Assembly (NCBI GenBank): GCA_014706295.1
Contig: JACSVZ010000004.1
Span: forward strand, 11,194,465 to 11,258,464
Source: Lycocorax pyrrhopterus obiensis
Taxonomy: Eukaryota > Chordata > Aves > Passeriformes > Paradisaeidae
Direction: 5' to 3'
Length of the DNA: 64,000 bases
This document shows, piece after piece, positions 13,299 to 24,900 of the stretch. The position numbers and the translations under genes are program-made. Numbering within the stretch: the stretch's first letter is position 1; each line of letters begins with the position of its first letter. The notes under the pieces are model-generated. The model saw nothing but the letters and a program-made list of their open reading frames with translations, had not been told where the DNA came from and did no database searches.

Positions 13299-14174
13299 TT
13301 TAGATTTTGAGGGTTTTTTAAATGAATACTAGTGTTACAAAAAAAGTGCTACTTCTTGGGAAATGGCACTTTTACAAAATCCTGGCATTTCTGAAAACAC
13401 CTGATGCTCCCAAAATAAATTCCAGGTTTCGAATTGTTTGCCCACTGAGTTAACATGGCTAAAACCTCCAGGTTCTGGAACATACTCATTTCTCTAGTTT
13501 ATCTTCAACTAAATGAACAGGACATAAAGCATTTAGAGAAATTATGTTTTCCCAGTCCTTCCACCTAATTACTGTGAAAGATTTATGGCAAATAAGTCTA
13601 GCTGCATATTCCCAAAATGCATAATTTAAACCACTCAGAATGGGAAGTTTCCTGCTATGAAAGTATAAGTCTTTCAAATGTCAGCTCACTTGTGAGTGTA
13701 CCGAAACAAGTATTTTGAGTCCAATTAGAGTTGACTAGCAGTTTTTCTACTTTTTTTTCCCCCTCATATTTCTGGGATTAGAATATAGCAAACACATTGA
13801 ATAGCTATTTATTGCTCTAGAATGTGATGATATTCAAACCAGAGCACATCCATCTCTGCTACTATGAAGATCTAATATTTTTGTTGTGAGTCCTCTTTAT
13901 CATTTTTTTAAAGGAAAGGGGAGAAGATGAGAACATGAAAGGGATTTTCATGATAAGAGTGGGGGACAGTGCAGGAATTACATTTTGAGGGGCTTCAATA
14001 AAAATGAAAACCTCCTGTGAGATTGCAAATCTCAATTAATGTAAAAGTATATATCTTCTGTTACCATAGAGGATATACTGTCCAGGAAAAACGTCCACAC
14101 AAACCCAGTTTGCACATGGCCTTTGAGCAAACTGAATTTTTTGAGTGTTCATCTGTCTACAGAAAAAAAAACAA

Positions 14175-14185
14175 GGGGGGGGGGG
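14175..14185 (+). repeat. Homopolymer G run
   Basis: Eleven consecutive G follow an A-rich stretch and are followed by AGGGGAG. It is a short G-rich simple repeat and is prone to length error in sequencing. Confidence 0.9.
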
Positions 14186-14652
14186 AGGGGAGAACAGTCA
14201 TATTTCAAGACTATCAGGATTTTTCATGCAACACTGTAGAGGTATCCTCTTATTCCAGTCTGTGCCAATTTTCTCTTTCCACTGTCTGCTGAGAACTGTT
14301 GCAATTTTACCCTTAAAAACTTACATGCTTAACTATGGTCTCTTGGGGGAAGAGCTGACATCTCCAGGCAACACCTTCGCAAGTGGTTCATTACTGTGTG
14401 TATGGAAGTAGATCCTTTATACACGGCGTAGTTCAAGTGAGAGATGCTTCTTTGTTTGAAGTGTAAGGGCAGAACAAAGTGATTAAAGTCATTAATGTTT
14501 ATGCAGCAGATAAAGGACGTATCAGCCAGGCTGCACTCAGTCTGGTATGTATGTCTGTACAAGATTGTGCTGGGGCTACAAACTCATTTTAAATTGACTA
14601 TGTAGTATGTATAGATTGGATTGAACTTGTGATTATTTTTTGTTAAAGAAAG

Positions 14653-14698
14653 TATGTGTGCATGCATGTGCGCGCGTGCGTGTGTGTGTGTGTGTGTG
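14653..14698 (+). repeat. TG/CG dinucleotide microsatellite
   Basis: Alternating purine-pyrimidine sequence runs from ATGTGTGCATGCATGTGCGC into an uninterrupted TG run. The CGCGCG core and long TG tail make it a potential left-handed DNA former and a likely length-variable microsatellite. Confidence 0.93.
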
Positions 14699-17600
14699 AC
14701 GGAGTGTTCTGCATCTTCATCTCAGTTGCCTCTTCTACCAATTACTATTTAACACAATTTAATGATTAGACTTTCTGGCAGGAAAATGTAAAAAGAAACT
14801 GGATTTAGTACAGGGGAAGCATAACTCCCTGCTATGCAAAGTTTCTGTGCACAATACATTGATTATAATTCATTAGCACTTAATAAGATCTGAATTTTCA
14901 TTTGAAGGTCAACACAATTAAATCATATACTAATTAATTTTAAAAAGAAAGTAGTGATTCATTATTTCCAGGTATTCACCAAAGTCTGGGCTTCTGTGGG
15001 AGTGCCATTGAAAGCGAGTCACTGTTTTTCTGCATTCTCTGAACTGGAGTCAGATTCAGTTGGCTGGAGGGCTTGTGTTTTCAGAAACAGAATTAGGTAT
15101 ATGACTTGGCTAGGGGTTAGCCCTAAAAATTCTCTTTGGGCAACCCATAAGCCAGTAAGTATCCTGCTTGTAAAATGTAATGGGTATAAATTCCTCTTTG
15201 GCCAGCTGTAGCTCTCAGTATGGAAAAACATGGATGTCCTAAAGACATAAATGATTGAGAAGGGATAAACTGAAAGATAGAGCATTTCAAATGCAGGGGA
15301 GCTGTGCAAATCGACATAAATTAGTCATTGGTAAGTGCGTGAAAAAGATTGACTGAAAGACCAATATATTCAGAAAGAGGTGTTTAAAATCAGCTCCTAG
15401 GTATATATTAAGACATCTAAATGACTGACCTGATTTTCAGAAGTGTTGAGCACTCAGCAGCTACCAATGAAATGTTTGTACTTCACCCTTGGGCTATGAT
15501 TAGACCTAAAATTTCAACCTGAAAAATTTCAATTTTAGGTAACTGAAAAATAAACTTTTTTAATGAAAGAATTTCAACACCCTCAGCCATAGCTGTGGCT
15601 TTGCATGCCTACTACAGTGATAACATTCTTGTGTCCCTTGGTTAGAAGGATTTCTGGGAAAGCAAACTGGCTAATATAAGCTAATTTGTGGGCTTTGGGG
15701 GTTTTTAACCAGGGACATCAGCACCACGATCCAGCCAGCCACTTATTCTCTTAACAACTTCCACAATTTCACTTCAAGCTGTTTGTAATGTGGGTTTTTC
15801 ACTTCTTCACATTTAATCTGACCTGAGTTGTGCATCCAGATGGGGTCCAGCCCCTGAACCACTCGAGATATTTCTGCTCTACCCTTCACCAGTACTGGCA
15901 TCTGTAACAGTGAACACTAATCTGCTTAGCTGGTTTATTTAAGTCCTCCTTATTTTTGAATATTAGCTGACCTGGAGCCATCCAGCTGCGCTCTCGTCAG
16001 TCCAACGTGAGATCCTGCTCTTTCATCTCGTCCCTCCAATCCTTTCTCCTGGACAGGCTCTAACCAAGACAGTCAGGTTTTTCTCAGCTTTTTCCTTTTC
16101 CAGAGCCTTGTACAACATTTCCTGCCCCTTATGGCCGGAGAAGGGTGCCCATAGTTTTTTATATCAGCTGCACCTGGAATTTCTTGGGTGGACAGAAGGT
16201 AAGATGCCCTTCTGTCAGCCTGAACCACAAATGGGTGGGAGAAGTATTCAGTGGATCCCACCTGCAGAGATGAACTGCTTGGTCTATTACCTGAAAACTT
16301 GCTAAAATATCTCTACAAGGTGTTGCACCTAAAAAGATCTGGTTTACCCCGCCATTTAAACTTGAGCTCCAATAAATCTAATTTGTTATAAAGATAGATT
16401 AAAATGAAATCTTGGTGGATATAAAAGTAACATTTTAAAGTCAAAGCTCAAGTATCTCTTCCTAACTTCTCATAAATCACCATTTTATAGTACTTCATTT
16501 TAATATATTTTCCTTGTTTTACGAGGTGAAAGAATACCATAATCATGTGGCAGCCTCCATGCACACCATCACCTGTAATTTTAGATGTCTGCTTAATTTC
16601 TTTCACTCTGGAAATATTCCACTCATTTATCATAGTATCATGCTTAAAAAAATAAAATGCACTGAACCTGTTTCTTTCCTAATTACCAGCTTTTTCCCTC
16701 TTTAATCTTCTTACAGCTCCCTAAAACATGGGGATTTATCTATGCTGTGTACAGGACCCAGGTGTTTTGCACACTAGAAACTACTCAGTAAATAAGCCAT
16801 ACAGAGAGTAGCTGGGAAAGTGAATTTTAAAAGATCATTGAAACCACTTAACATCCAGTTCTTACCATCTCCCTTCTTCCTTAGCTTTTGCAAAATCGTG
16901 TTAGAGCAACGTTGCCTTATACAGCCAAAAGAAATAATGGATGGTATGGAAAAGCGTGGGGATTTATGCAGGATTTAGACAAAATAGTGCCTTATTATTG
17001 GTAGGAAGGATAGGATTGATAGGTTACTGCAAGCTACATGCTTTTCTTGGATATGAATTCAACATACAGTTGATAGAAGCAGTGAATATACTTGGGAAAC
17101 ATTCTGATCAGTTTATTTAAAGCCTAAATATTTTGTTCACAGGTTGTTAAGACTGGGGCTAATTCTGGTGGATTCAAGCATGCAGTCTCACAAGACACTT
17201 GTTTCAATAAAATGGAGGGGTGCAGAGGCAAGCACTCCTGACATGGACACTGCCACTGCAGCCAGCAAGGAGGAGTTTCAAGGGAACTAAGGGATGCTCA
17301 GACTTCAATGAGTACTTAAGATCCTGATGTGTAGTAGATAAATGTGGCCTGTCTTTGGCTTATTTATGCAATTAAATGTCCTGTTTGGTTCATTCGTGTG
17401 TGATGTTAGGAACTGTGCTCCAGTGTGGTATCAGAAACAGAGATTTTTTTTCTGTCCTGACTGGAGGAGTGTTAGCCTTTACAGTCCCAGTTTGTACTTA
17501 CCCAAAGTAAATAGTGCTCAATAGGTATGTTATCAAAAAGCTAAGCAATACTGTGCTGTGAAAGAATATCCTAGCTTGGATTCTCTGGTATGACTTAACA

Positions 17601-20600
17601 GATAATTAACTGTGTTAGGAGAAGACTAACATTGCTTTATGCCATTTTAAAAAATCAAGTGAATAAGAGGTGAACAAAGGCCTTAGGGATGTCCAGAGGT
17701 CATGTAGACCCTGGAATCATATAGGACTATAATACTGGGCTTGTGCGCAGTTGCACAAGGCTCCAAAGGGTTAAGTGAGCACAGAGGATCAGCTGAGTCT
17801 GAGGAATACCACTGCCCTACTGAAAACTTGCACACAGAAAGTAGTGTATCATCAGCATTTTTATTGATCACTGCCTTTGGTTTTACACTTTCACTTTTTC
17901 TTGGCACAGATTTGCTTCATAAATCTGGGTTTATTCCTTTGCTTTATTTTATTCTTGTTAATCCTAAAAGTAAATCTGTCTTTGAACCTTTTGGCTTGAA
18001 TATTTAGTGCAATATTTACATTTGAAAAGAAGGAACCTTTTATATGGTCTTGACCTTAAGGATATTGGAACTCAGAATCTGCATGGTAACATCAATAAAG
18101 ATGGGTTCCTGCAGCTGAAATAAGAGTGGAAGACTCTTACAGCTAGGCAGTAACTTCTGTCCATTGTCTGGTATTTTCAGAGATATGCTTTGCAAAAAAC
18201 AACTAGTGAAAAATTATCAGTGTATGTTGCCTGGGATAATTTGGAATTCAGTGCAGTTAAATTGCTTTCTCAAACACTGGGGCAATAGGACAACTGTTTA
18301 TGACAAAAATGAAAGTTTAACACAAAACTATAATTCCTTAAGAATAAAGCCCACGGGACAGACTGCCAGCTGTGCCAATAGGTGGGAATAGTGAAGACAT
18401 CCCTCCCTCTGATGCTCCACGACAAACGGCAGCATGATAGGGCACATACGTCAGCCAAGCAGGAGGCTTCTTGAAATCCATTTGTTATCATTGACCACAG
18501 CACATAATTGTGCCTCTGATGCTGTGGATTGATTTTTGCATTAAATTGGAGTCATTCCTCATTCTGGGAAAAAAGGTGGCACCTATGAACTGGGATTAAG
18601 GGCACCAGTCTGGGAATATGAAGTATTGTGCAATAGGTGTGGGATAAGAGAGCTCTAAGGGAGTGATGGGGCAGAGCTGCTTGCATCTCCCCCTCTCAAA
18701 GACTTTGATATCATACTTATCATCACTTTTGACTGCTTGAAGGGCTGTGTTTGGGCCCTGGCATTATGGTACTCAAGGCAGAGGACTTCTTATTCCAGCT
18801 TTGCTAGTACAGTTCCTTTTACTAGCATGCAACTGTATCATACAGAAAAATATATTCTATTAATTTAGGGTATGGAGTTACAGGTAGTACAAATCTTGTC
18901 TTGTCTGAAATCTGAAAGCTTTGTCAAAAACTTCAGCAAACCCAGAATTTCCCTTTAAGTGTGTTTAAAGTTTGCTTGAAAAATTCCCTGTAGAATTTTT
19001 GTGCTGTTCTCATTTATACCAAAAGATCCTTCAACTGGATTTTTGATTAAACTTGGAATTTGATAAAATTCTAACTTAGTTTTGCTCCAATTTAGGCTGA
19101 TAAGGGTAATCCTTTGAACCTCATTGTACAGTATGTATGGTATGAAAGACTGGTGCAGTGGTCTACCCGAGAAGAGTGGGTAGACATTTAAGTTCATGGT
19201 AGGGCAAAAAAAAAGTGCAGCAAGTATAAAGTTTAGCAAATTGTACATCAATGAGTTATTCTACTTGCAAACTTGGGTTTTTTAAACCTATTGTCATGCC
19301 ACAAAAGAAGTAAGAAGCTGTGCAGGTAATTAAATATTTGCCTTGAGGGACTATTTGCAGTTAATTAAAGCCACACACTTTCAACACATACCTTTCCTAT
19401 GGATTATTACATTTGGATCAGATGTTAACAACACAGCTTTCTCATCCATCAGAGATTGTTTTTGGACACTTTCAGAATCTGAGTTTTACAGGGACATTCT
19501 TGGGTATATTGTAAGATTTGCTCAGCTATATTGTAGAGAGGGACCTTCCAGAATTTAAGCCATAAAAACACTGTCATAACATAATTTATTATCACATGCT
19601 GTAGATCTTTTGGCACCGTCACTTACTTTTTCCATTGAGCAGCATTTTAGAAAGCATCTCACTGGGAACACAAATACTAATTATCTGTTGCTGCTGTTGT
19701 GACCTGGAGTGGACTTATCCCTGTAGTTTGCACAATGTCCAGTTAGATCAGCACTGGTTTTTAACGAGGCTCAAAGAGAGCTCTTTATCCAGTGAAATCT
19801 ATGTGTGATGAGGGTGAGCAAAACTAAATCAAGTGTCTGTGTTGCTATATTACCTGAATGCAGTGGAATTATGCATTATGCATTTCTCGATCCCCATGCA
19901 AAAACTGACTGTTGTCAGAAAATGCTGTTTGACACAACAAAATAATTCCCTGTGTTTATGAAGACCCCAGATAGCACAGCAATTGGACTTTCTGCCATGT
20001 AATTTAAGTCTCACTGTGCCACTGGTTCCAAGTATCGCTTTGGGCAGTTCATTTTGATAGTCTGCCCCAAAAAAGGAAAGCACTCTCGGCCACGATAATG
20101 ACCTTGGGAGTTCTGGCATCAAGTGACATGAGGCTAGGAATTGAACAGGGATTTATGGGATTTAATGTTTCTGGAAAGATTTAAAGTTTCTGGAAATCCA
20201 ACCATGAAAAACTGTTATTCTAAATAAATAATAAATTACTTTATTTATCCAGTAGGTGGTTCACACTATTTCTCATAGATTTGTGCTGCTCCACTCATTA
20301 GGAATAAAATTCTTGGTAGCGCTGCTGATTATTCTTATGCATCCTTCCTTGCCAGCTCCTGGCTTAAGGTTTGTACTGCAGGCAAAAAACTTCTCAGTAA
20401 GGGTAGGGATTCTGAAATCAGTTTGAATAATTGAAACCCACGAGTATACTTCTGTAGTTTTTAAGACTGTAGTTAAACAGATAGAAAATTGGTCAGTGTA
20501 TCAAAATGCCAAATATGAAGCTGGCACCTACGGGCTACTTCAAACTTAAGTTACTTTTCCAGCATGAAAACTGCTTCAGGATTTATTTGTTTGCTTTTTC

Positions 20601-20605
20601 CTCAG

Positions 20606-20683
20606 ATACTCTGAAAGACTCCAAAGGCACGCAGGGAGGTGATTCAGTGCATCCTGTGGTGTGTGAACAAGATCAAGCCAAAG
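20606..20683 (+). CDS. Internal coding exon 3 of unidentified acidic-tail gene
   Basis: A strong acceptor (TTTGCTTTTTCCTCAG) and a strong donor (AAAG before GTAAAG) bound 78 bases, 26 codons, with phase 1 at both ends. The peptide starts DTLKDSKGTQGGDSVHPVVC and ends EQDQAK. It is polar and carries one Cys; no fold or motif was recognised. It is only 616 bases upstream of exon 4, so exons 3, 4 and 5 form a tight cluster. Agreement of phase with its neighbours and good splice sites make it one of the safest exon calls in the window. Confidence 0.8.
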
Positions 20684-21299
20684 GTAAAGTTTTGTATCAA
20701 AGTTTTTTAAGACAGATATAATGAATCAGTGTGAAACTTTAGTTCTTCCAGTGTCAGCATCCAGTGGGTTTCAGCCTGACCTCTGCCACCTTAAGGAAAT
20801 GCTGTTGGCTAGTAGAGGTTGTGTGTCAGCCAGTCGTGGGGCAGTAATCCCTGGTGCTACTGGGAAAGTCATGTCTCTAAATAGGTTTAGCCATACTGAA
20901 CCTGGGTGCATAGCATTGTTATCTTTGTCCTCCTATATTGTCATTGTGGTTCTGAAAGCCTGCGGGGTGTTTCTGTTCCTTCTCCTGACTGTCAAGTGCA
21001 AGCGCTTTACAACAGCTCCTATGAGAAACAGTGTCAAGGCTGAGCTGCAAAAGAAGAAAAACCTGTAAGTGCTGCAGGGTCAGTTTTGACCAGCTATTTG
21101 ACAAACTTAATGTTTAGTATTGTTAAGTGGTATTTTCATATATAAAATGTGTCTGACATTGTTCACTTAATGGAAAAAAAGCAGTGCTTGGCTGAGAAAT
21201 ACCATGCTGTGTGTGAGGTCCATGTTCTGTTTTGATGAATTTAGCATTGCCTGCATGCAACATCATCCCGATACCATTTTCTGTTTGTTGTCTTAACAG
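20684..21299 (+). other. Intron between exons 3 and 4
   Basis: This 616-base interval separates two well-supported exons. Overlapping open frames of 61 to 115 codons cross it on both strands but none has recognisable family features. No repeat was identified in it. Confidence 0.6.
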
Positions 21300-21374
21300 G
21301 TCAACAGGATGTTTCTGCAAATGAGGAGATAAAAACTGGAGCAGATTCCCAAGGCTCCTGCATGGAAATAGAAG
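21300..21374 (+). CDS. Internal coding exon 4 of unidentified acidic-tail gene
   Basis: The acceptor is TTTTCTGTTTGTTGTCTTAACAG and the donor is GAAG before GTACTC. The exon is 75 bases, 25 codons, phase 1 at both ends. The peptide starts GQQDVSANEEIKTGADSQGS and closes with CMEIE. The closing Met-acidic motif resembles PMKID in exon 6 and PMETE in the terminal exon. It lies 616 bases after exon 3 and 495 before exon 5. The protein is not recognised. Confidence 0.78.
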
Positions 21375-21433
21375 GTACTCCATGTGTCTTGAAATCAAAA
21401 AGCAAGATTAACAAGCAAAAGCACTTACATAAA

Positions 21434-21582
21434 ATCATGGAATCATAGAATGTCTGGGATTGAAGGGACCTTAAAGATCATATAGTTCCAACCCCCCTGC
21501 CGTGGGCAGGTATACCTTCCACTAGACCAGGTTGCTCAAAGCCCCATCCAACCTGGCCTTCAACACTTCTAGGGATGGGGCA
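21434..21582 (-). mobile_element. CR1: CR1-type LINE 3' end fragment
   Basis: Read on the minus strand this is a truncated CR1 3' end. On the plus strand one sees the reverse forms: AATCATAGAATG, GAAGGGACCTTAAAGATCAT, CCTTCCACTAGACCAGGTTG and CATCCAACCTGGCCTTCAAC. It sits in the short intron between exons 4 and 5, antisense to the gene. Confidence 0.93.
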
Positions 21583-21869
21583 TGGACTATATGTGTCTCT
21601 GGGATTGCAATGAGTCCCAGTGAAGACCCATGCTTGGAATAGGCACATGGAATTTTGTGCTAAATCCCAGAAAGTTCAGTATCTTCAAGGCTTTGCTCTG
21701 ACCTAGAGCCCCTTGGATTTCCTTGGACAGCTTTTTTATTTTTACTCCTGGAGGAAAGGATCCTTTTCCTCTGACAGTGTTTTTAATGGCAAGGTCTCTA
21801 GTGGGTGTTAATCCTTTTATGTCCGTTCTGAAAAGCCTTACTCTTCATCTTTTTATCAAATTTATTCAG

Positions 21870-21959
21870 ATCCACTGTTGAACCAAGAAGACAAAACAGA
21901 AGCTGAGATACCTTTGATTCTTGGTGCAGAGGAAAAGGAAGACGAAGGAAAAGAAGGAG
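21870..21959 (+). CDS. Internal coding exon 5 of unidentified acidic-tail gene
   Basis: The acceptor (CTTTTTATCAAATTTATTCAG) and donor (GGAG before GTGAGC) bound 90 bases, 30 codons, phase 1 at both ends. The peptide begins DPLLNQEDKTEAEIPLILGA and continues into a Glu/Lys-rich end, EEKEDEGKEG. It is the longest internal exon seen here and the most acidic. The frame stays open past the donor for about 60 codons, but the downstream part loses the acidic bias. A 30.3-kb intron follows. No domain was recognised. Confidence 0.8.
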
Positions 21960-24900
21960 GTGAGCCTATTATAAAACAGATGGAGACAGACAGAGAATGC
22001 TGCGGGACTCATGTTATCCTTTTCTATTGTGAGGAAACATGGAAAGAGCACATAAAAGCTTTGTTTTTTCCCCCTAAGAAAAAACCTTTTTTTGTCTTAT
22101 TTTTAAGTGTTATTTTGATATATTGGACTTGGATTTGCATAGGAAGCTAAGTGCAAAAATTGCACACTCAGGTTCAAAAGTGATGTTTAAATACTCTTCT
22201 CGTTTTCAGTTTTTTGCATTTAAGCACATAATGCTGATTAAACAACCAATTTATGTCCATGTAAGTATCCTTTTGATCACATTTGCTGAAGGCATCCGGA
22301 GTATTTAAAATAAATGGTTTTGATAGTTATTTGTGAGGTCATTAGTAGAGATTTAACTAAAGATTAACTAAAACTAGTAATTCTAATGAAGAAACCAATA
22401 TTTGGAGCGAAAATGCAGAATCTTCTGAAGGAGTAATTTTTTTCTGGGAGTAAAGTATTCAAAACCTTGGAAATGCTTTTGCAAGGAAATGTAGAAGTTT
22501 AAGGGTTGGATACTTCTGAGAACCCTGCAGTCATTTCACCATTTGTAAAGGCACATGGTTATATAAAAAATAATGTATTATGTAAATAATTATCTAATTT
22601 TAAAGTAACTTCAAGTTAATTATATGGTCATTTGTAGAGCCCAAGGATGAATTTTACAGTTCCAAATTAAAATGCAGACATGATTTTTATTGAAAATTCA
22701 GGTCAATACTAACTGTGTAGTTGTAATTATGAAGTCCTTTTCTCAGTGACATTGACACCAACTTAATTGCAAACCTGCATTAGCAATACTGACAATTTTC
22801 TTCATTGCAAAGCCAGGTTCATAGAACCTCTTTGTTCATATACAGCTAAACAATATTTCCTTCCCCTTTTTTTTTTTTTTTAATTTCAGTTGCCTATCTG
22901 AGTTGAGACTAATCACATCTCCTTGTTATCATTTGTGCTAATCGTATTGGTTTTGTGCTGTGTTAATGATGATGAAGGTAGAATTGATATAAGTCTTATG
23001 TTCAAATTCAGGTAAATGGTACCACACTACCTCAGTTGCAAACCCAGTTTATACAATACAGGCTCACTCTGATTGCAAATACCAATGTTGTTTTGTTAAT
23101 CTCCTCCTAATAGAAATTATTTACATTTTATTTTATGCATCATCACAAGTAAATTGGACAAAATGTACCTTCATTATTTGCACATTTTCTGTTCTTTACT
23201 ACTGTAAAATCCCCTACCGGACTGTCATTTAGTTGTCAGCGGAGAAATTATATTTCAACATCTGTTCTACTTACTATTAAAATATGCAACATTAAGGAAG
23301 AGCAGGTAATGTCAGAAAAGAGTAGTTCTTGGCACCTTTCCTTTTCCAGACCTTGATTTAAAAGTTTCAAATACTAAGTAAGTAAAAAGTTCTTGCTAAA
23401 TAGTTTGGAACTTGTTCCTACCTGGGGTCTCAGGTGTTGATAGTGTGCAGGATTCATCTGATCCAAAGCTTGTTGAAGTCCACAGAAGGAGTGTCATCAG
23501 TTTAAGTGATCTTTTGGTGAGTTTCATGATAAGAGGAAATGTGTTGAGTCTGTGTGCAGGATAACAGCATAAATATTCTGTTCAGCTTCTTGCAAATATA
23601 CTGTCTTTGGCACAGGGAAAATAAATGGGTGCTCTTGCAGAGCAGGAGCAGAGAAGGAAATAAAGACTTTCCCTTGCGTTGTTTCATTCTTGTGGGTATA
23701 AGCACCCTCGTAGCTCATGCTCATCTTGCTAGACGCTTCTTGTTCTGGTGGGCACAAATTCTGCCACATGCGTTTTGAAGGTTTTCCATAAAGTGAAGTG
23801 GGTCTCAACAAAAAGAGGTAGAAAAAATCAGCTGAAGTTCAAACTGATAAAATAAGATATATTTCCCAATGAGATACTCCTCTTAATGGAAAGAGATTAC
23901 CTGGCATAAAAAAGAGATTTAATATGTGACATAATTTTATGTAACCTAAGTACTACCTCCTAAAGTAATTCAGCTGAATAGTTTTCCAGCAGCACACACA
24001 GTACATTTGACATAGAATGAAATGCCATATTTTTGTCTAAGAATGTGGGGAAAAAAGCTAACGTGGGACTGCTAGTCCTGTTAAACAGAAATTCATAGAT
24101 CTTAAGTTAGTTTGACCCATTCTGGATCTATATGCATAGCCAAATGTAGCAACTACTAAAATGCAAACGACCTGGTCTTTCTGTTCTATGTGATATTTTT
24201 TGTGTGTGTGTTTTCAAACTCATCCCAGAGCAAAGGGTAGCACATAGCTGCCTCCCTCTTCTCTCTGTCTCACTGGGACTGTTAGATTCTTGGGAGTCAT
24301 CTGCAATCCCTTCAGTCCTCAGCACTGGAGCTGTGTAAGCCTCTAAAGGACCAACAAAGAACAAAGTCCCTTTTCCAACCTAAAGCTGGATTTCTGCTCA
24401 GTTACTTGATTGCGGCTTTGAAACGTGCTACGAATTTTTTCAATGATGCGGTTTTCTGTGGAAAAAATGTCTGTTTCTTCCTGTTTTAGAGATGTGTCTC
24501 AGTGTACATGAACTTCTGACAAACCATAGGTTATCTTCTGATTTAAATGCACAAATTTTACTGACAGCTCATCTCTGTGTTTTGGGGGTTTTTAGAGCTT
24601 GCAGGGTCCTTTCTGTACAGCTCATTTCACTTCACAGCTCCAGAGTCACGCTGTAGTGTGTATTCCCACACCAGAGTCCCAGATCCTGGTGCTTTCAAGG
24701 TTCTGGGACGCTGGGAGCCCAGAGGAGCAAAGAATCAAAAACTTGGCAGTCGCACTGCTATACCGCATTGCCAGCAGTAAGAACCAAGCCAGATTACTCT
24801 GAAGAATAGAACAATGTGAGGCGTTGTGTGTTTCATGAAAACCTGCTGTTGCTTTTTCCAAAATCAGTAATAAAATATCACATGTGCCAATATATTCCCT

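Larger units (their letters stand above)
11083..20605 (+). other. Large intron between exons 2 and 3
   Basis: This 9.5-kb interval holds a (GGGGA)n tract at 12841-12970, a CR1 3' end at 13091-13298, a G-run at 14175-14185 and a TG-rich microsatellite at 14653-14698. One possible 24-base micro-exon at 12450-12473 is discussed as a finding. I see no other supported exon in it. Confidence 0.55.

Noticed and set aside
22860..22910. Very long T tract ending in TTTCAG, like a strong acceptor
   Set aside because: A phase-1 stop follows within six codons (TTGCCTATCTGAGTTGA) and there is no donor in the open part.
23351..23378. Pyrimidine-rich acceptor with a perfect GTAAGT donor 28 bases later
   Set aside because: Twenty-eight bases would shift the frame; there is no reason to call a coding micro-exon without transcript data.
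23435..23517. Exon-like segment with a good acceptor, a GTGAGT donor and a plausible peptide (SVQDSSDPKLVEVHRRSV)
   Set aside because: It is 83 bases, entering in phase 1 and leaving in phase 0, so it would break the frame. The GATCCAAAGCTTGTTGAAGTC stretch resembles an ancient amniote interspersed repeat I know as GATCCAAAGCCCATTGAAGTC.
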